Source: [Flexibacter] sp. ATCC 35208
Lineage (GTDB): Bacteria > Bacteroidota > Bacteroidia > Chitinophagales > Chitinophagaceae
Assembly (NCBI RefSeq): GCF_001975825.1
Contig: NZ_MTKN01000033.1
Location: 1 to 64,000 of the forward strand
Reading direction: 5' to 3'
DNA length: 64,000 bases
In this document: positions 36,301 through 43,905 of the stretch, in pieces
Layout of the letters: each line of letters begins with the position of its first letter
Position numbering within the stretch: position 1 is the stretch's first letter
Program-made: the position numbers and the translations under genes
The notes under the pieces: model-generated
Told to the model about the DNA's origin: nothing
Database searches by the model: none
Seen by the model: only the letters and a program-made list of their open reading frames with translations

Positions 36301-37127
36301 ATCCAGGGCCAGAAATCAGTTTCGTTCCATGCGTTGTCCCAAATACCATGACCCCCATTAGGGTATACAGTTTCTTTCCAGTTACCGCCTGCGAGAGAAT
36401 CGGCGGTCATAACCTGTGATGTGGTGTTAGGGTGAGGACTATTGTCCAGACCACCCTGGAAGATCCAAAGAGGAATGTACTTGAAGGTGTTGACCTGGTC
36501 TTTATATGCTATAGAGCAACCGCTGATAGGCAGGAAACCTGCTACCAGTGTAGGGTAAGCAAACATAAATTCCCAGGTGGAAGAGCCACCTGCGGAAAGA
36601 CCGTCAACAAAGATGCGATTGATGTCCAGCTTGTTGCTGGCGATGAGTGTGTCGATGATCTGCTTTACAAATGTGTAGTGAGATGCACCGAAATAGCCTG
36701 TGGTGTTTTGGGGTACCAGCACAAAGCCATCGAAAGTTCCATTGTCTACAGCAGCACAGAATTTGCTACCGCCATGATACAGAGAATATTCGTTGTCATA
36801 AATGCCACCACCTTCGCCTTTACCGTGGAAGAAAATAAAGATGGGGTACTTCTTACCATCTGTTACACCTTGCTCATAGCTCTTGGGAAACTTGAGGCGA
36901 AAAGGCATCCCATTCAGGTAGTAACACTTGTAAGAGTCTTTGTTAGTAAAATTGACGTCGCTCCGATTAGTACGGACCCATTTACCAATCGTACCCCACG
37001 ATGGTGCGGTAGGAGGGTTATTGGGGTCGTAATTCACAACGGCGTCGCCTGAATTGAATATCTGCGCCATGGCCATATGACCAAAGCACATGATTAAAAA
37101 CAGACAAATTGCGTAAAATTTCCTCAT
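30387..37127 (-). CDS. Giant secreted T9SS protein: esterase, FN3, PA14, Ig-like and repeated novel modules
   Basis: 2246 residues from the ATG at 37127; the longer frame to 37175 starts with TTG. Signal peptide MRKFYAICLFLIMCFGHMAMA. Alpha/beta-hydrolase to ~290: FIFFHGKGEGGG, nucleophile in VDGLSAGGSS (~S178), His in GGHGIWDNAW (~H259). Then an Ig-like segment, FN3 repeats (ITLDWTDNPN, SLSWTISTDD, KLTWADSSSNETGFEVYR and others), two PA14 domains (GLAWRYYTGNW..., GLFWGEYPGSY..., each with SDDGSKL), Ig/cadherin-like repeats, and three copies of a ~175-residue module with TGNNSGVYPDNV at its centre, separated by FN3. The end is a T9SS sorting domain (VYPNPFVSSVTL ... VKLIKN). PA14 and FN3 suggest glycan binding. 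Alone between a terminator and a 290-bp upstream region. Confidence 0.9.
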   Translation of the reverse strand: MRKFYAICLFLIMCFGHMAMAQIFNSGDAVVNYDPNNPPTAPSWGTIGKWVRTNRSDVNFTNKDSYKCYYLNGMPFRLKFPKSYEQGVTDGKKYPIFIFFHGKGEGGGIYDNEYSLYHGGSKFCAAVDNGTFDGFVLVPQNTTGYFGASHYTFVKQIIDTLIASNKLDINRIFVDGLSAGGSSTWEFMFAYPTLVAGFLPISGCSIAYKDQVNTFKYIPLWIFQGGLDNSPHPNTTSQVMTADSLAGGNWKETVYPNGGHGIWDNAWNETDFWPWINRQNKTNPWPTAGHNEFCPGETVNVTLGLTAGFDGYEWRKDGVTIPGATTNELVVTAYGTYDARIKRGTVWSDYSSTPVVVKQKAATQTPPITISGLMSKVIPAPDGNTYVTLTLPDGYTSYRWAKATDTTTLATTQTYNAGTAGSYRAKVTELYGCSSEWSSSFYVVPATGTNAPAPASGLTAMAISKTAITLDWTDNPNATYNETGYEIYRGSTSGGPYTLINLTAANAVTYTDSLLNPNTKYYYIIRAVNDSSSAANSNEAVTQTQVDNTPPTAPGNLTITGSTSSQASLSWTISTDDVGVYKYDIYINGIKSYTVGNDQTTFTAYGLKSDSLYNFVVKARDVAGNSSARSNQVTAYAVANGLAWRYYTGNWSTLPDFNTLTPDATGYSAIPDISVATDADYFGFVWEGEIRIPVSGNYTFIINSDDGSKLWIDSKYDASVTPLVNNDGSHGTQDREGTIYLTAGMHKIAAAYNEIAGGQSFTLSWKNTANGITTATQITADYFKKTVTTGAVPKYPGNLLATATAYNKIKLTWADSSSNETGFEVYRATTQGGPYTTVATTAANATSYTDSNLVASTTYYYRVKAINKYGDSGFNPAESGGLFWGEYPGSYSTLPAFSSLTPSISGTTNNITLNVRDREDYFALKFDGYINIPTTGTYTFYTASDDGSKLYIGGFSESNLVVNNNYLQGTTERSGTKTLTAGRYPITVTYFEATGSQTLSASYAGPGLSKRLIPDSAFIYKNMKATTLATPAVPTAPTNLTLTAVSPNKIQLSWKDNSTTETGFEIYRSVNDSTTFKLFTTVAANSTTTAVYNDSALFANVKYFYKVRAKNEGGYSVFTNSTGIYTLNTPPVISQLVNRSVRYGTQLVLNITATDADGETLTLTAANVPSFGTFANTGNGTATLTFNPATANQGTYANITVTAADQHSGTASTTFTLTVNDNYTPVISTVSSVTLAEATTSSISLTATDGNATDTITWTASGLPSFATLTNSGNNATIALAPTYIDAGTYNVTVNANDGKGGIDTKTFAITVTDVDPSRTLYVNFSDGSYPPSSPWNSTNKAPVQNDLFPNLKDQNSVATTVGIKIVSNWGALGNGSNYYGTNTGNNSGVYPDNVMRTAYWTNTTKQTLKLYGLSSTSKYSFTFFGARADVTDNRLTNYTIGTTTVSLQASSNTKNTVAINNVAPDANNEISIDLQNGTGSVYGYLNAMVVKVSYDDGNAPAKPTNLAVASGTTGVNLTWKDVAFNETAYEIWRAATRTGAYSLLTPTAAANAVSYTDTSAKANKTYFYAIRAINGNGNSAFSDTVTITTGNNAPKLDSIAGVTIKNNETANVTLRAIDDAGDILTLKATNLPSFAKLTDNGDGTGAISITPAAGNVGKYTVPITATDNNGGSATRTFVIYIRDKNLTSLYFNFNQTLPADAPWNNFNTYPYNTAVINNAIDETGAATAIKIAVLDAFSGTNASGASTGNNSGVYPDNVIATTYYTSESTARRIKFTGLSSTYRYNLIFFGSRTGNDNKNTDFTVGSNTVTLNAANNSTNTVQINGISADSTGAIQFTVKQSTGATYGYINSVVLQYYIDNGSPLNPTNATAIATGKTSINLKWQDNSTNETGFQVYRSTDNSTFSLLTTVGNNVNSYTDAGLGTDTRYYYKIRAIKDTASSDFTNVASASTFINAVYINCNVYTPAGTPWNNTNSGPALGSTFPNLKDESGNNTGLTMTITQAFTGDNPYGMNTGNNSGIYPDNVISSTYWVDINVNGQLKISGLNLAKRYNFVFFASRDGDGDRTTNYTVGTTTVSLNASYNTSNTVQINDIVPDANGEALINVKAGGNSIYGYIGALVIQQYTPSSSDLDQSLIMAKKNNYLTGELTNSDAADKVTLTNVYPNPFVSSVTLDMANTGKTSSNVSIVVSDISGKILYARSLGKLDAGSQRINVDLSTSQIPAGPCILRVLDGENVVKTVKLIKN
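30748..33180 (-). repeat. Three coding repeats of an unassigned ~175-residue module
   Basis: Copies lie at about 32640-33180, 31547-32072 and 30748-31268. Shared protein features in order: a Y(V/F/I)N(F/C) strand, PWN followed by N, a TGNNSG(V/I)YPDNV box, GL followed by Y and FFG/FFA-SR, YT(V/I)GTTTVSL-like strand, NT(V)QIN, and a final YGYI/L segment. FN3 and Ig-like units lie between them. Copies are diverged, so this is an old repeat. The layout is that of a beta-sandwich, possibly malectin-like. Confidence 0.75.
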
Positions 37128-37174
37128 ATGGATAAGTGTTTCAGTTGTAAACCGATTAATTAACTTACCCAGCA

Positions 37175-37189
37175 AGTTTTGGCAAAACT
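37175..37189. promoter_or_regulatory. Inverted repeat upstream of the 2246-aa protein
   Basis: AGTTTTG-G-CAAAACT, perfect 7-bp arms, 48 bp before the ATG. No matching -7 box is obvious next to it. The rest of the gap (37190-37419) is AT-rich and shows no gene. Confidence 0.4.
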
Positions 37190-37419
37190 GCTCACATGTT
37201 TCTTAACAACGTATTCGGCGCCAACTCAATGCTGAGCGGCTTTTAATAGGAAAACGGCTAAAAGTATTATCGTGAGGTTTTAAATGAGGACTGGTTGGAA
37301 GGATAAAATTAGAATGCTAAGGTAGCATAAAATTTAAAAGAAGCAAATCTTTTTAATTACATTAACAAATCGTTTTCTAAATCCACGTAATGTTTAGTAG
37401 TAAAGGATTGCAACGTTTT

Positions 37420-38586
37420 TCAGGATTTAGATGTAGACACTTTGTATACTCTTTTGTGTTCTTCAGTATTCGATTTTTCTCTTTTCCCATGTAAATAAAA
37501 CCCTATAATAGTGTACCGAACAAACCACTGGTAGGTAAGCAGTGATATTGCTACGGGTACGATAAAACATAATACGGGCTTCAGAATTCCCGGTAATTGG
37601 GTATCGCCCAGCCATGCCTGCATCATGTATACCAGCCCTACATGCACCAGGTATACCCAGTAGGAGGCGTCTGAAAGGTAACGCATGGTATATGATTCAG
37701 CATTGACCCAGCGAAGGAATACACCCAGGAAACCAAGCACCAGCGATGCGGTGGCAATAGTCATACCGGCTTTCAACAAAATATCGGCCGTGGTACTATT
37801 ATTATATATCAACAGTGCAGCGGCCATTCCAATGGCTGTAAACGTCAGCCCATAGCGTTTGAGCAGGGGGAAATATTTTTCTTTGTGCTCATGCAGTACC
37901 CATCCGGCGTATACGAAAATGCCATAGTACAGGATGTAGTTTGGCTTCGGAACCAATCCAGGTGTGTATTTGATATAGTATGTATCAAACAGCAACAGTG
38001 ATACAAAAGAGCCCACCAGTAACAGCGCAGGCACAATGGTAACGGGCAGTTTGGGCAACTTTAGTCTCAGTAATACAATCCCGATGATGTAGAACAGCGT
38101 CAGGTAATACAGGAACCACAGGTGTACCGGGCCTCTCCAGATCATGATGTTGTGCAGGATCAGGGAAACGTCCGGACCGGTGAGGTGCTGGCCCCCACCG
38201 GTGACCGTATACGCTGTGAGCGGCAGATTGGTAAAGGGAAGGATCAGGAACAGACCCACTACGAAAGGGATCAGGATGCGCTGCGTGCGATGCTTGATGA
38301 ACGCAGCTTCGCCAATCCTGAAATATAATAAACGAAAGAAAAACCCGGCTATCAGATAAAATAACTGCATCCGGAAAGTGTGTATTACAAAAAAGATCAC
38401 ATCATAAGCGCCGCTGCTATAGTGCGGGTCATGATAAAAGTTTTCGAATGGGGTTATGGTATACGCCATCACTGCATGTAGCACCACGCCAAGGAACATG
38501 GCCAGCGCCCGGAGTGCATCCATGCTATTAATACGCTGTGTATTGGTTGTAGTCGACATCTTCTGGTTGTTGCGATTTTTATGCAT
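37420..38586 (-). CDS. Acyltransferase 3 / OpgC-like membrane protein
   Basis: 388 residues (379 if the ATG at 38559 is used, which leads straight into STTTNTQRINSMDALRALA). About ten membrane helices. SMDALRALAMFLGVVLHAVMAY carries the family's His, and FRMQLFYLIAGFFFRLLY is the second motif. GPVHLWFLYYLTLFYI near 170 is also typical. Relatives succinylate or acetylate glucans and other surface sugars. The ATG at 38586 overlaps the stop of the upstream GT2 gene by 8 bases, so the two form an operon. With the enzyme at 27007 it suggests two kinds or positions of acyl decoration. Confidence 0.87.
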   Translation of the reverse strand: MHKNRNNQKMSTTTNTQRINSMDALRALAMFLGVVLHAVMAYTITPFENFYHDPHYSSGAYDVIFFVIHTFRMQLFYLIAGFFFRLLYFRIGEAAFIKHRTQRILIPFVVGLFLILPFTNLPLTAYTVTGGGQHLTGPDVSLILHNIMIWRGPVHLWFLYYLTLFYIIGIVLLRLKLPKLPVTIVPALLLVGSFVSLLLFDTYYIKYTPGLVPKPNYILYYGIFVYAGWVLHEHKEKYFPLLKRYGLTFTAIGMAAALLIYNNSTTADILLKAGMTIATASLVLGFLGVFLRWVNAESYTMRYLSDASYWVYLVHVGLVYMMQAWLGDTQLPGILKPVLCFIVPVAISLLTYQWFVRYTIIGFYLHGKREKSNTEEHKRVYKVSTSKS

Positions 38587-39766
38587 TCATAACGGCTGTT
38601 TCTCTTCTTGCCTTTTCCCATACTGCGGATTGCTGTTTCCTGATATATCGGAAAAACCCTTCGTATATCGCCACATTCATGAAGAGAAAATAGAATGGTA
38701 TATAGCAGGGCTTGAATTTAATATCTCTCTTAGCGAGGAAAAATCCGGCGACTGCGAGTAAATAAAATATTACCTGTGCTGCAAAAATGAGCTGACACCA
38801 ACCACCAGCACCCTGCAATGTCAGTACAGCTGCGGAAATGAGCAGTATTGGCAGACTGAGTGGACTCAGTGTCCAGCGCAGTACGCGGTGCGAAATGTAC
38901 TGGAAGGAGAGGAGTGGATACCGGAATACATTGAGCAATGCACGCAGCATGACGATGGATTGGAAACCACCTGCACTGATGCGGATCTTGCGCTTATGTT
39001 CTTCTGTAATACCTGCTGATGGCGTTTCCATTGCGAAGGCATCCGGTGCATACGCAATCCTGTAGCCCATTTGGTTCACTCTGAGTGAAATTATAAAATC
39101 ATCCAGGATCACTTCAGGTGCCACTGGTGTAAAGAGTACAGTTCTTACAGAGAACAACTCACCGGCAGCGCCTACCACTGTATACAGGGCAGCATCCAGT
39201 CGCTTTAACAATGATTCGTATTTCCAGTAGATGCCTTCAGTGCCCGCTGCACCGCTGTTGCCAGCGGGCATTACTTTTTTCTCACCAGCCACACCACCGG
39301 TTTTTGGATCCTGGTAGTGGCGCACAATATTTTTAACAGCATCAATGTTCAGCAACGTATTTGCATCGCAGAAGATCACAACCGGTGTCTGCACGGTCTG
39401 CATGGCCCTGTTGATGGCGGCAGTTTTTCCTTTTCTTTCAGGTTCGTGCATACTCCTGATACCTGCGTATTGCTGCACTATTATTTCAGAACCATCATTG
39501 GAACCGTCAGTGATAAATATAATTTCTAATTTATCAGCAGGGTAATCCAGTTCCAGGGTGTTCTTTATTTTTTCTGCTATGAATGCCGCTTCATTATATG
39601 CAGCAACGATGAGGGTGACTGCGGGCTCAAATGTAGTGACTTCTCTGGAAGCCCTTGACAGGAGGCGTTTGCAGGCCACGAGTATCCCCACCAGGAAACC
39701 ATACCCGATATAATTATAGAACAGAATGAATAAGCTGGTGTAGAATAAAATCATCATTGTAAACAT
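38579..39766 (-). CDS. Membrane-bound glycosyltransferase family 2
   Basis: 395 residues from the ATG at 39766 (MFTMMILFYTSLFILFYNYIGYG). A longer frame to 39835 exists, but a weak -7 like box (39804-39811) lies inside it. One N-terminal helix, a GT-A domain with VTLIVAAYNEAAFIAEKIKNTL near 50, ITDGSNDGS near 82 and the DxN-type metal site VVIFCDANTLL near 130, EVILDDFIISLRVNQMGYRI near 240, and three C-terminal helices from ~285. KRKIRISAGGFQS near 275 corresponds to the QxxRW region of processive GT2 enzymes, but QRRRW is not intact. It may add a sugar at the membrane or make a short polymer. Confidence 0.87.
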   Translation of the reverse strand: MFTMMILFYTSLFILFYNYIGYGFLVGILVACKRLLSRASREVTTFEPAVTLIVAAYNEAAFIAEKIKNTLELDYPADKLEIIFITDGSNDGSEIIVQQYAGIRSMHEPERKGKTAAINRAMQTVQTPVVIFCDANTLLNIDAVKNIVRHYQDPKTGGVAGEKKVMPAGNSGAAGTEGIYWKYESLLKRLDAALYTVVGAAGELFSVRTVLFTPVAPEVILDDFIISLRVNQMGYRIAYAPDAFAMETPSAGITEEHKRKIRISAGGFQSIVMLRALLNVFRYPLLSFQYISHRVLRWTLSPLSLPILLISAAVLTLQGAGGWCQLIFAAQVIFYLLAVAGFFLAKRDIKFKPCYIPFYFLFMNVAIYEGFFRYIRKQQSAVWEKARRETAVMNA

Positions 39767-40339
39767 TGGCTTTATCGGGGTAATGCTTTCGTTATAATGG
39801 TGCCAAATTAAAGAAGAAAAATTATTGTGTGTCAATATAATGATACATCAACCGCAATTTTAGCATCGTTTACTTTCACTTTCGCATCATTCACGAGGAA
39901 TTCTTTATCATTTACCAATTTCAAAATATTAAAAAATAATTATTACTATACTTTTGGGCCAGATTTCGATAAAAACCATCAGATTGTTGACTTTCAAGTG
40001 CGAAAAAAATATTGTTCAAGATTTTATTTGCACTATTCAGGAATAATAAATATTTTTACCCTGATTATAGCAATCTGCTAAATGTAACCATAGCCATCTC
40101 CTCTGAAATTCACTTTAACCAATTTGTCCTGAAATGAACTACCACCGCAGTCTTTGCGCGTATGCCTTTCTATATCGCATATGTATTAAACTGCAAGTGG
40201 TGTTAATTTAGTGATAATTCTACCTTATCCTCCTGGAAGATCAAAGAGATTCCATTTGCCCATTCTGCAACAGCAAACGTTGTAGCGTGAACGCATTTGG
40301 TTTACAGAGCAATCTTTTATGTTCTAAACCGGAGTTAAA
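39767..40339. other. Divergent intergenic region of the exopolysaccharide locus
   Basis: About 570 bp between the two oppositely directed parts of the locus, AT-rich (especially 39900-40080). It must hold promoters for the GT2/acyltransferase pair (weak box TTAATTTG, minus, 39804-39811) and for the receiver-led plus operon; no convincing -33/-7 pair is seen for the latter. A 31-codon run on the minus strand (near 39833-39925) reads protein-like but has no ATG. No RNA gene recognised. Confidence 0.5.
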
Positions 40340-40726
40340 ATGAAAAAGAAGATTTTAATAGTAGATGACAGTGCCCCAATGCGATTTTTGTTAGAAGCGA
40401 TGTTAGGCAACAAGTACAAAGTATATGCTGCGACAGACGGACTGACTGCAACAATGTGGTTATCCAGCGGCAATATTCCGGATCTGATCATCACGGATGT
40501 GCAAATGCCTAATATAGACGGCTGGCAGCTCGCCAAGAACCTTGCAGGCAATGCTCTATATAGCGATATACCAGTTATCGTTCTTACAGGTATGGACCTG
40601 AAGGACAGTATCCCCCTATATCCCAATGTAGCTAGAGTGATTAACAAACCATTTGATCCAATTAAGTTGCTCGAGATTGTAGATAACCAGTTAAGCACAA
40701 GACAGTCAGTGAGTATAGCGGGATGA
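40340..40726 (+). CDS. Stand-alone CheY-like response-regulator receiver
   Basis: 128 residues, one receiver domain with all functional residues: acidic pair D9-D10 in LIVDDSAPM, phosphoacceptor D53 in IITDVQMPNIDGW, T83 in VIVLTGM and K103 in INKPFDP. No output domain. It is the first gene of the plus-strand exopolysaccharide operon and is followed after 62 bp by a sugar transferase whose N-terminus is a degenerate receiver. No histidine kinase is encoded nearby, so phosphorylation must come from elsewhere. Likely controls polymer synthesis by protein contact, not DNA binding. Confidence 0.92.
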   Translation: MKKKILIVDDSAPMRFLLEAMLGNKYKVYAATDGLTATMWLSSGNIPDLIITDVQMPNIDGWQLAKNLAGNALYSDIPVIVLTGMDLKDSIPLYPNVARVINKPFDPIKLLEIVDNQLSTRQSVSIAG

Positions 40727-40788
40727 TCTTTTTTGTTGCACCCCAGTGACCATTGTTACACAAGATTTTTTAAGTAAACCGAACGCAC

Positions 40789-41928
40789 ATGATATCTAAT
40801 CTACCATTGAGCTATCCTGATGCCAGGATAAAGACAGGTACCAAAGTACTCACCATGGCCTCGAGCCACGTGAACAGGTACACACTCTGCATCGGGAATG
40901 ATGAATTCTTCGATGGGGTCACAGGCAAAACCGAGGAGTATGTTTTTACTGCAAAAGAGTTGTCTTTGTCAGTGAATGTACTAAAGGAACAACTGCATTA
41001 CAACATAGTGCCTACATTTATTATATGTAACGTACATAACAATCCCCATTTCAATTTGCGTAAGCTCAGGGATTTTATTCGCACTGAATCCCGGCTTGCC
41101 AAGGTACCTGTGTTTATTTATACTGAAGCATTATCAGCCTCGCTGAAACAAGAACTCCGCACCATAGGAGGTATTGATGATATCCTTACCCCCGCCGTTA
41201 CCCCTGCGATATTTGAAGAAAAGCTGCGTACTGCGCAGCAGATCCGTCACATGGCACAGACTATTGAAAAAGATGACAGATCTGTTTCAATAAAGCCTGG
41301 CTATTACCTTAACTATTCCATCAAGCGTGGCCTGGATATCTTATTTGCCGGCACACTGCTTTTATTGTTATCCCCGGTATTTCTTGTCCTGGCTATTCTA
41401 ATCAAACTGGGGTCCAAAGGGCCTGTTTTCTATGTGTCTCACCGCGCTGGCAAACGCTACCAGATCTTCAAATTTTACAAGTTCCGCACCATGGTAGCGG
41501 ATGCTGACAAGCAGGTTGCCCAGATGAAGCACCTGAACCAGTACGATACAAACGGTACCGGTCCTGTGTTTTTCAAAATTAGTAATGACCCCCGTGTAAC
41601 CCGTCTGGGTACCTTCCTTCGCAACACCAGTTTAGATGAAATTCCCCAGCTTCTGAATGTATTGCTGGGACATATGTCACTCGTAGGCAATCGGCCCCTT
41701 CCATTGTACGAAGCTGCTACCCTCACGACAGACGACTACGCCGGCCGCTTTCTGGCACCTGCCGGCATCACTGGTCTGTGGCAGATTAAGAAGAGAGGGA
41801 ATAAAGATATGAGCGTGAGCGAGCGCATCAACCTGGATAAAAGTTATGCTGAAAAACATTCTGTGCTGTACGATATGTGGATTCTCGCTAATACTCCGAA
41901 TGCCCTGAGGCAGAAGGATAATGTATAA
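40789..41928 (+). CDS. Polyprenyl-phosphate sugar-1-phosphate transferase with N-terminal pseudo-receiver
   Basis: 379 residues. C-terminal half (~175-379) is a bacterial sugar transferase: membrane segment DILFAGTLLLLLSPVFLVLAI, FKFYKFRTMVADAD near 228, the DE pair in TSLDEIPQLLNVL (D283-E284), MSLVGNRPL near 297 and GITGLWQI near 326. Such enzymes start repeat-unit synthesis by loading the first sugar phosphate on undecaprenyl phosphate. The N-terminal half is unusual: residues ~72-150 follow a receiver fold (PTFIICNVHNNP, VPVFIYTEA, DILTPAVTP) with the phosphoacceptor replaced by N81 and the Lys by T134, while T112 is kept. The start ATG at 40789 is the only one before the domain. Confidence 0.88.
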   Translation: MISNLPLSYPDARIKTGTKVLTMASSHVNRYTLCIGNDEFFDGVTGKTEEYVFTAKELSLSVNVLKEQLHYNIVPTFIICNVHNNPHFNLRKLRDFIRTESRLAKVPVFIYTEALSASLKQELRTIGGIDDILTPAVTPAIFEEKLRTAQQIRHMAQTIEKDDRSVSIKPGYYLNYSIKRGLDILFAGTLLLLLSPVFLVLAILIKLGSKGPVFYVSHRAGKRYQIFKFYKFRTMVADADKQVAQMKHLNQYDTNGTGPVFFKISNDPRVTRLGTFLRNTSLDEIPQLLNVLLGHMSLVGNRPLPLYEAATLTTDDYAGRFLAPAGITGLWQIKKRGNKDMSVSERINLDKSYAEKHSVLYDMWILANTPNALRQKDNV

Positions 41929-41952
41929 AATTAATAATTACCGAATACGATT

Positions 41953-42864
41953 ATGAGTTTGCAAGAACAAACACCACTGGTGTCCATTATTGCCCTTAAT
42001 TTCAACCAGACAACTGTTACCTGCGAATTTCTGGAGTCTACAAAAAAGCTAACCTACCGCAATTTTGAGACGATCATCGTAGATAATGGGTCCAGTGTTG
42101 ATCCTACTGCACAAATTGAAGCAGGCAACTATCCGAATCTCCGCCTCATTCTAAGCCCTGTAAACCTGGGTTTCACCGGTGGCAACAACCTCGGTATTGA
42201 GCAGGCGAAAGGTGATTTTTTATTCATTGTAAATAATGATACAGAAGTCACTCCCGATCTGCTGGAGCACCTGTTGCAGCCATTTTATGTAGACGGAACC
42301 ATTGGCGTGGTATGTCCTAAAATTCGTTTTTACTCTCACCCCAATGTGATCCAATACGCCGGCTTTAACAAGATGAACCTCCTAACAGGTCGTACATGGG
42401 CTGTAGGCAGCAAGGAGGAAGATAAAGGTCAGCACGATGTATCAGGCCCTACCTGGTGTGCACATGGCGCTGCCATGATGGTAAAGCGTGAAGTGATTGA
42501 CAATGTAGGCCGCTTTGCTGACAAATTCTTTATCTACTATGAAGAAAGTGACTGGTCTGCCAGAATTCTGCGCGCCGGGTACAAGATCTATTATAATGCT
42601 AACGGGCTGATCTTTCATAAGGAGTCCATCACCATGGGTAAGGAAAGCGCGATTAAAGCGTATTACCATACACGTAACCGCATTCTCTACATGCGCAGGA
42701 ATACGAACAAGATGCAGCTGGCAGCGTTCCTCTGTTTCTTTAGTTTCCTTACGTTCCCCAAGGCAGTGGTCACTTACACAATGAAAGGACAGTTTAAGCA
42801 TTTACGGTCATTTGTAAAAGGCACGTTCTGGAACCTCACTACATCAAGTTATTCACCTGTATAA
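41953..42864 (+). CDS. Glycosyltransferase family 2 (rhamnosyltransferase-like)
   Basis: 303 residues. GT-A fold: VSIIALNFNQTTVTCEFLES near 10, FETIIVDNGSSVD near 38, LGFTGGNNLGIEQAKGDFLFIVNNDTEV near 75-102 with the DxD-like NND, GAAMMVKREVIDNVGRFADKFFIYYEESDW near 172-200. This is the WbbL/RfbF-like branch that often transfers rhamnose from dTDP-rhamnose, but no rhamnose genes are in the window, so the donor is unknown. A C-terminal hydrophobic stretch (LAAFLCFFSFLTF) may attach it to the membrane. Follows the initiating transferase after 24 bp. Confidence 0.88.
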   Translation: MSLQEQTPLVSIIALNFNQTTVTCEFLESTKKLTYRNFETIIVDNGSSVDPTAQIEAGNYPNLRLILSPVNLGFTGGNNLGIEQAKGDFLFIVNNDTEVTPDLLEHLLQPFYVDGTIGVVCPKIRFYSHPNVIQYAGFNKMNLLTGRTWAVGSKEEDKGQHDVSGPTWCAHGAAMMVKREVIDNVGRFADKFFIYYEESDWSARILRAGYKIYYNANGLIFHKESITMGKESAIKAYYHTRNRILYMRRNTNKMQLAAFLCFFSFLTFPKAVVTYTMKGQFKHLRSFVKGTFWNLTTSSYSPV

Positions 42865-42876
42865 AAAAACTCAATT

Positions 42877-43905
42877 ATGTCTAAAATAACATCACTTGTT
42901 ACCGGCGGTGCCGGCTTTATCGGTTCACATGTCGTAAAACATTGCCTGGCAATGGGACATGAAGTAGTTGTACTGGATGACCTCAGCGGAGGCTTCGAAG
43001 ATCATATCCCTGCAGGTGCAATATTCGTTCAGGGTTCTGTTTCCGACGATCAGCTGGTGACCAGTCTGTTTGAAGAATACCGTTTTCAATATGTATACCA
43101 CCTGGCGGCATATGCAGCTGAAGGGCTGAGCCACTTTATCCGCCGTTTCAATTATAACAATAACCTCATTGGTAGCATTAACCTGATCAATGAGTCTATC
43201 AAGCATAAAGTAAAATGTTTCGTATTTACCTCTTCCATCGCTGTATATGGTGCAGGTCAGCTGCCTATGCGTGAGGAAATGGTGCCAATGCCGGAAGATC
43301 CATATGGCGTATCTAAGTTCGCAGTAGAACTGGATCTGAAAGCAGCCCACGAAATGTTTGGTCTGAACTACGTGGTATTCCGTCCGCACAATGTATATGG
43401 TGAAAACCAGAACATTGGCGATAAATACCGTAACGTAATCGGCATCTTCATGAACCAGATCATGCAGGGCCAGCAACTCACCATCTTCGGTGATGGTGAA
43501 CAGACCAGGGCTTTCAGCTTTATTGACGATGTGGCTATTCCGATTGCGAACAGCGTAAACATTCCTGCTGCTTACAATCAGGTTTTCAATATTGGTGCAG
43601 ACAAACCTTATACGGTGAATGAACTGGCGAAGGTAGTAGGCGCCTGTTTCGGTGTAACCCCGGATATCAAATACCTGGCAGCACGTAACGAGGTTATGCA
43701 CGCTTACTCTGACCACACCAAAGCACACAGCGTATTTGGCGAAGGCAGTGGTGTTTCCTTACAGGAAGGCATTGAAAGAATGGCAGCATGGGCCAAAGAA
43801 GTAGGTGCGCGTAAGAGCAAGGAATTCGAAAACATTGAGATTTACGAAAAACTGCCACAGGGCTGGGAAAGGAAACAACCCCAGGCCGAAGGCGTTCCGG
43901 CATAA
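42877..43905 (+). CDS. NAD-dependent epimerase/dehydratase (UDP-glucose 4-epimerase-like)
   Basis: 342 residues, extended short-chain dehydrogenase. NAD-binding VTGGAGFIGSHVVKHC at the N-terminus, VVLDDLSGG near 30, catalytic TSSIAVYG near 122 and the YxxxK pair in DPYGVSKFA near 146-152, FRPHNVYGENQNIGDKYRNVIGIF near 165-190 for substrate binding. It most resembles nucleotide-sugar 4-epimerases and should supply a donor sugar for the locus. Ends in TAATG, overlapping the next glycosyltransferase start. Confidence 0.88.
   Translation: MSKITSLVTGGAGFIGSHVVKHCLAMGHEVVVLDDLSGGFEDHIPAGAIFVQGSVSDDQLVTSLFEEYRFQYVYHLAAYAAEGLSHFIRRFNYNNNLIGSINLINESIKHKVKCFVFTSSIAVYGAGQLPMREEMVPMPEDPYGVSKFAVELDLKAAHEMFGLNYVVFRPHNVYGENQNIGDKYRNVIGIFMNQIMQGQQLTIFGDGEQTRAFSFIDDVAIPIANSVNIPAAYNQVFNIGADKPYTVNELAKVVGACFGVTPDIKYLAARNEVMHAYSDHTKAHSVFGEGSGVSLQEGIERMAAWAKEVGARKSKEFENIEIYEKLPQGWERKQPQAEGVPA

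Noticed and set aside
39833-39925. Protein-like 31-codon run on the minus strand (ends VNDAKIAVDVSLY)
   Set aside because: No ATG in frame, stop codons just upstream, low-complexity AT-rich DNA; no support as a gene or a recognisable gene fragment.
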